Shown here in pieces: positions 61,594-64,000 of a DNA stretch of 64,000 nucleotides. The stretch comes from Paeniglutamicibacter quisquiliarum (GTDB lineage Bacteria; Actinomycetota; Actinomycetes; Actinomycetales; Micrococcaceae). Both the position numbers and the translations under genes were made by a program. The notes under the pieces were generated by a model, which was given only the letters and a program-made list of their open reading frames with translations, was not told where the DNA came from and did not search any database. The stretch covers positions 1 to 64,000 of the forward strand of contig NZ_JAHRED010000003.1 of assembly GCF_019084045.1 (NCBI RefSeq), written 5' to 3'. Each line of letters opens with the position of its first letter. The stretch's first letter is position 1.

Positions 61594-63915
61594 ATGCATC
61601 GGCCAGCCCCAACGCAGGACATCAACGAAGACGACCTGAAAGTCACCGAGCCCAAACGCAGCGCGGCCGGCGTCGAGGCCGTGATGGTGTCCATGAAACG
61701 CGGTTTCGCCGAGGCCGGCGTCGGCCGGACGCTGAGCTCGATGTTGCGCATCAACCAGCGCGGCGGCTTCGACTGCCCGGGCTGCGCCTGGCCTGAATCC
61801 ATCACCGGGGCGCGCAAGCCCGCCGAATTCTGCGAAAACGGCGCCAAGGCCATCGCCGAGGAAGCCAGCGCCCGCACCGTGACCCCCGAATGGTGGGCCA
61901 AGCACCCCATCAACGTCCTGCGCGAGAAGACCGAGTACTGGCTCGGGTCCCAGGGCCGGATCACCGAACCCATGATCATCCGCGAGGGCGAAAGCCACTA
62001 CACGCCCATCACCTGGGCGCAGGCCTTTGCCACCATCGGCGAGCACGTGAACGCGACCACGCCGGACAAGTGCGTCTTCTACACCTCGGGGCGCACCGCC
62101 AACGAGACGGCTTTCATGTACCAGCTGCTGGCCCGATCCCTGGGCACCAACAACCTGCCAGACTGCTCCAACATGTGCCACGAGTCCTCGGGATCGGCGC
62201 TGAACCCCACCATCGGCATCGGCAAGGGCACCGTGTCCCTGGAGGACTTCGAGCACGCCGAGCTGATTTTCGTCATCGGCCAGAACCCCGGAACCAACCA
62301 CCCGCGGATGCTCTCGGCGCTGGCCGATGCGCGCAAGCGCGGCGCCCACGTCGTGGCGGTCAACCCGCTGCCCGAGGCAGGCTTCTTCGGGTTCAAGGAC
62401 CCGCAGACCGTCGGCGGCATGCTCGGACGCCCCGACGACGTGAGCAACCATTTCCTGCAGATCAAGGTCGGCGGGGACCTGGCGCTCTTCCAGGCCTTCG
62501 GACACCTGCTCTTCGAGGCCGAGGCCAAGAACCCCGGAACCGTGATCGACAAGGCCTTCATCGATTCGGCCACGGACGGCTACGAGGCCTACAGGGAAGC
62601 GCGGTCCACGCTGGACTGGGAAGCCACCGAGGAAGCCACCGGACTGACCCGGGCCGAGATCACCACCGTCGCCGAGCTGCTCATCAAGTCCAAGGCCTCG
62701 ATCTTCTGCTGGGCGCTGGGACTGACCCAGCAGCCGCACTCGGTGCCGACGCTGAAGGAAATCATCAACCTGCTGCTGGTGCAGGGCAACTTCGGCAAGC
62801 CCGGCGCCGGCGCCTGCCCGGTGCGAGGCCACTCCAACGTCCAGGGCGACCGGACCATGGGCATCTGGGAAAAGCCCGGCGAGGCGCTGCTGGCCGCCCT
62901 CGATTCCGAATTCGGGATCGACTCCCCGCGCGCCCACGGCTACGACTCCACCGAGGCGCTGCATGCCTTCGAGCAGGACTCCGTTGACGTGTTCGTGTCC
63001 ATGGGTGGCAACTTTGCCCTGGCGAACTCGGAAACCGAGGCGCTGGAGGCGGGCATGCAGCGCGCCAAGCTCACCGTGCACATCTCCACCAAGCCCAACC
63101 GCTCCCACGTGGTGCACGGGCAGACCTCGCTGATCCTGCCCACGCTCGGACGCACGGACCGCGACGACAAGCACCCCGGCGGACCGCAGTTCCTCTCCGT
63201 GGAGGACTCCATGTCCGTCATCCACTCCACGCAGGGCCGGCTCAAGCCGGTCTCGGAGCACCTGCTGGCCGAACCTGTCATCGTGGCCAGGATGGCCACC
63301 GCCATTCTCGGCGAGGACCACGTGGTGGACTGGAAGGCCATGGCCGACGACTACGACGTGGTCCGCGACCACATCTCCCGGGTGCTGCCGGGCTTCGAGG
63401 ACTTCAACCGCAGGGTGCGCGGACGCAACGGCTTTGTGCTGCCCAACCCGCCGCGCGATTCGCGCTCCTTCGCCACCGACATCGGCAAGGGCAAGTTCAC
63501 GGTCTCGCCCTTCGAGGCACTCTACGCGCCGGAGGGCCACCTGGTCCTGCAGACCATGCGCAGCCACGACCAGTACAACACCACGTTCTACGGGCTGGAC
63601 GACCGCTACCGCGGCATCAAGGACGGCCGTCGGGTCATCCTGATCAACCCGCAGGACCTCGTTGAACTCGGCTTGGAGGACAAAGCGCTGGTTGACGTCA
63701 TTTCCACCTTCGGCGGCACCGAACGCCGAGCCAACCGCTTCCGGCTGGTTTCCTACCCGACCGCCAAGGGCTGCGCCGCCGCCTACTTCCCCGAGGCCAA
63801 TGCGCTGGTCCACCGCGACCTGGTGGCCCGCGAATCCAACACCCCCGGGTTCAAGGCCATCATGGTGCGCTTCGTGCCGCACGAGCTGGCCCCGGGCCCG
63901 ACGCTCGACAGCTAG
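61594..63915 (+). CDS. FdhF/YdeP-family molybdopterin oxidoreductase
   Basis: 773 residues. N-terminal cysteines C61-x2-C64-x15-C80 (GGFDCPGCAWPES...FCENGAK), a three-Cys variant typical of the YdeP group rather than the four-Cys motif of true FdhF. Mo-ligand candidate Cys195 in NMCHESSG. MPT-binding segments include ELIFVIGQNPGTNHPRML and the C-terminal FLSVEDSMSVIHST. It likely reduces or oxidises formate or a related substrate; no electron-transfer subunit adjoins. A stem-loop follows. Confidence 0.9.
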   Translation: MHRPAPTQDINEDDLKVTEPKRSAAGVEAVMVSMKRGFAEAGVGRTLSSMLRINQRGGFDCPGCAWPESITGARKPAEFCENGAKAIAEEASARTVTPEWWAKHPINVLREKTEYWLGSQGRITEPMIIREGESHYTPITWAQAFATIGEHVNATTPDKCVFYTSGRTANETAFMYQLLARSLGTNNLPDCSNMCHESSGSALNPTIGIGKGTVSLEDFEHAELIFVIGQNPGTNHPRMLSALADARKRGAHVVAVNPLPEAGFFGFKDPQTVGGMLGRPDDVSNHFLQIKVGGDLALFQAFGHLLFEAEAKNPGTVIDKAFIDSATDGYEAYREARSTLDWEATEEATGLTRAEITTVAELLIKSKASIFCWALGLTQQPHSVPTLKEIINLLLVQGNFGKPGAGACPVRGHSNVQGDRTMGIWEKPGEALLAALDSEFGIDSPRAHGYDSTEALHAFEQDSVDVFVSMGGNFALANSETEALEAGMQRAKLTVHISTKPNRSHVVHGQTSLILPTLGRTDRDDKHPGGPQFLSVEDSMSVIHSTQGRLKPVSEHLLAEPVIVARMATAILGEDHVVDWKAMADDYDVVRDHISRVLPGFEDFNRRVRGRNGFVLPNPPRDSRSFATDIGKGKFTVSPFEALYAPEGHLVLQTMRSHDQYNTTFYGLDDRYRGIKDGRRVILINPQDLVELGLEDKALVDVISTFGGTERRANRFRLVSYPTAKGCAAAYFPEANALVHRDLVARESNTPGFKAIMVRFVPHELAPGPTLDS

Positions 63916-63931
63916 CAATGTGCGGCGGGCG

Positions 63932-63974
63932 AGGCCGAACCGTGCCGGGACCGGTTCCTGGCACGGCACGGCCT
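63932..63974 (+). terminator. Terminator at the end of the formate cluster
   Basis: Imperfect inverted repeat AGGCCGaaCCGTGCC / GGCACGGcaCGGCCT with internal mismatch, 17 bases past the stop. Confidence 0.6.
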
Positions 63975-64000
63975 GTCTCCGCGCCCCGGCCGTCCCGACG

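Noticed and set aside
61297-63969. An 890-codon minus-strand reading opposite the molybdopterin oxidoreductase
   Set aside because: Shadow frame; the plus strand encodes a complete FdhF/YdeP-family enzyme.

Overview
The window reads as a chromosomal segment of a high-GC Gram-positive bacterium, most likely an Arthrobacter-like member of the Micrococcaceae. This is inferred from actinobacterial marker families (DUF3027, DUF3263, DUF4032, DUF4031, DUF6153, DUF6457, WXG100, ThrE), a DtxR repressor very close to the corynebacterial one as I remember it, actinobacterial-type ydaO leaders and a lone groL under CIRCE control. I see no rRNA, CRISPR array, insertion sequence or prophage. About 60 protein genes and three tRNA genes (Pro-CGG, Thr-TGT, Val-CAC) are supported.

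Layout: 0.1-2.1 kb, an SRPBCC protein and a GlcD-type FAD oxidase. 2.5-5.9 kb, a divergent siderophore uptake locus (binding lipoprotein against two FecCD permeases) with no ATPase. 5.9-16.7 kb, a maltose/maltodextrin locus: glucosidase, LacI regulator, glucosidase on the minus strand, divergent from malE-malF-malG and a neopullulanase-like enzyme, with LacI-type half-palindromic operators on both arms. The transporter lacks its own ATPase; a MalK/UgpC-type ATPase lies at 20.4-21.5 kb. 17-24 kb, a DUF4041-T5orf172 protein, a DUF4032 kinase-like protein and trehalose genes otsB and otsA. 24-27.5 kb, a DsbA-like protein, tRNA-Thr, a DapA-like aldolase and an RDD protein. 27.5-32.2 kb, a LacI regulator facing a ribonucleoside operon (nucleoside hydrolase, MFS permease, ribokinase).

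32-42 kb holds poorly known membrane proteins, a succinate/acetate CoA-transferase, a GNAT enzyme, tRNA-Val, a luciferase-like oxidoreductase, the ThrE exporter and uracil-DNA glycosylase. 41.8-46.7 kb has DUF3263, a LytR_C protein, groL behind two CIRCE elements, a phosphotransferase and a DUF4031-HD fusion. 46.7-49.9 kb has an orphan WXG100 protein and an OmpR-type two-component system. 50-53.2 kb has a cold-shock protein, DUF3027, serC and dtxR. 53.2-55.6 kb has two successive cyclic-di-AMP (ydaO-type) riboswitches, each ahead of a secreted cell-wall hydrolase. 55.6-57.7 kb is a small exported cassette (DUF6153, DUF305, BNR-repeat lipoprotein), possibly metal related. 57.9-63.9 kb is a molybdenum-cofactor/formate-dehydrogenase-like cluster (HNH nuclease, MobA-like, DUF6457, MoeA, FdhD, FdhF/YdeP-like oxidoreductase).

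The least explained material is the 16.7-17.2 kb stretch (a split membrane gene and a tiny ORF, both ending on shared CTAG stop codons), the DUF6153-DUF305-BNR cassette, the unknown genes at 32.4-34.7 kb, and the pairing of two riboswitch-controlled hydrolases beside dtxR.
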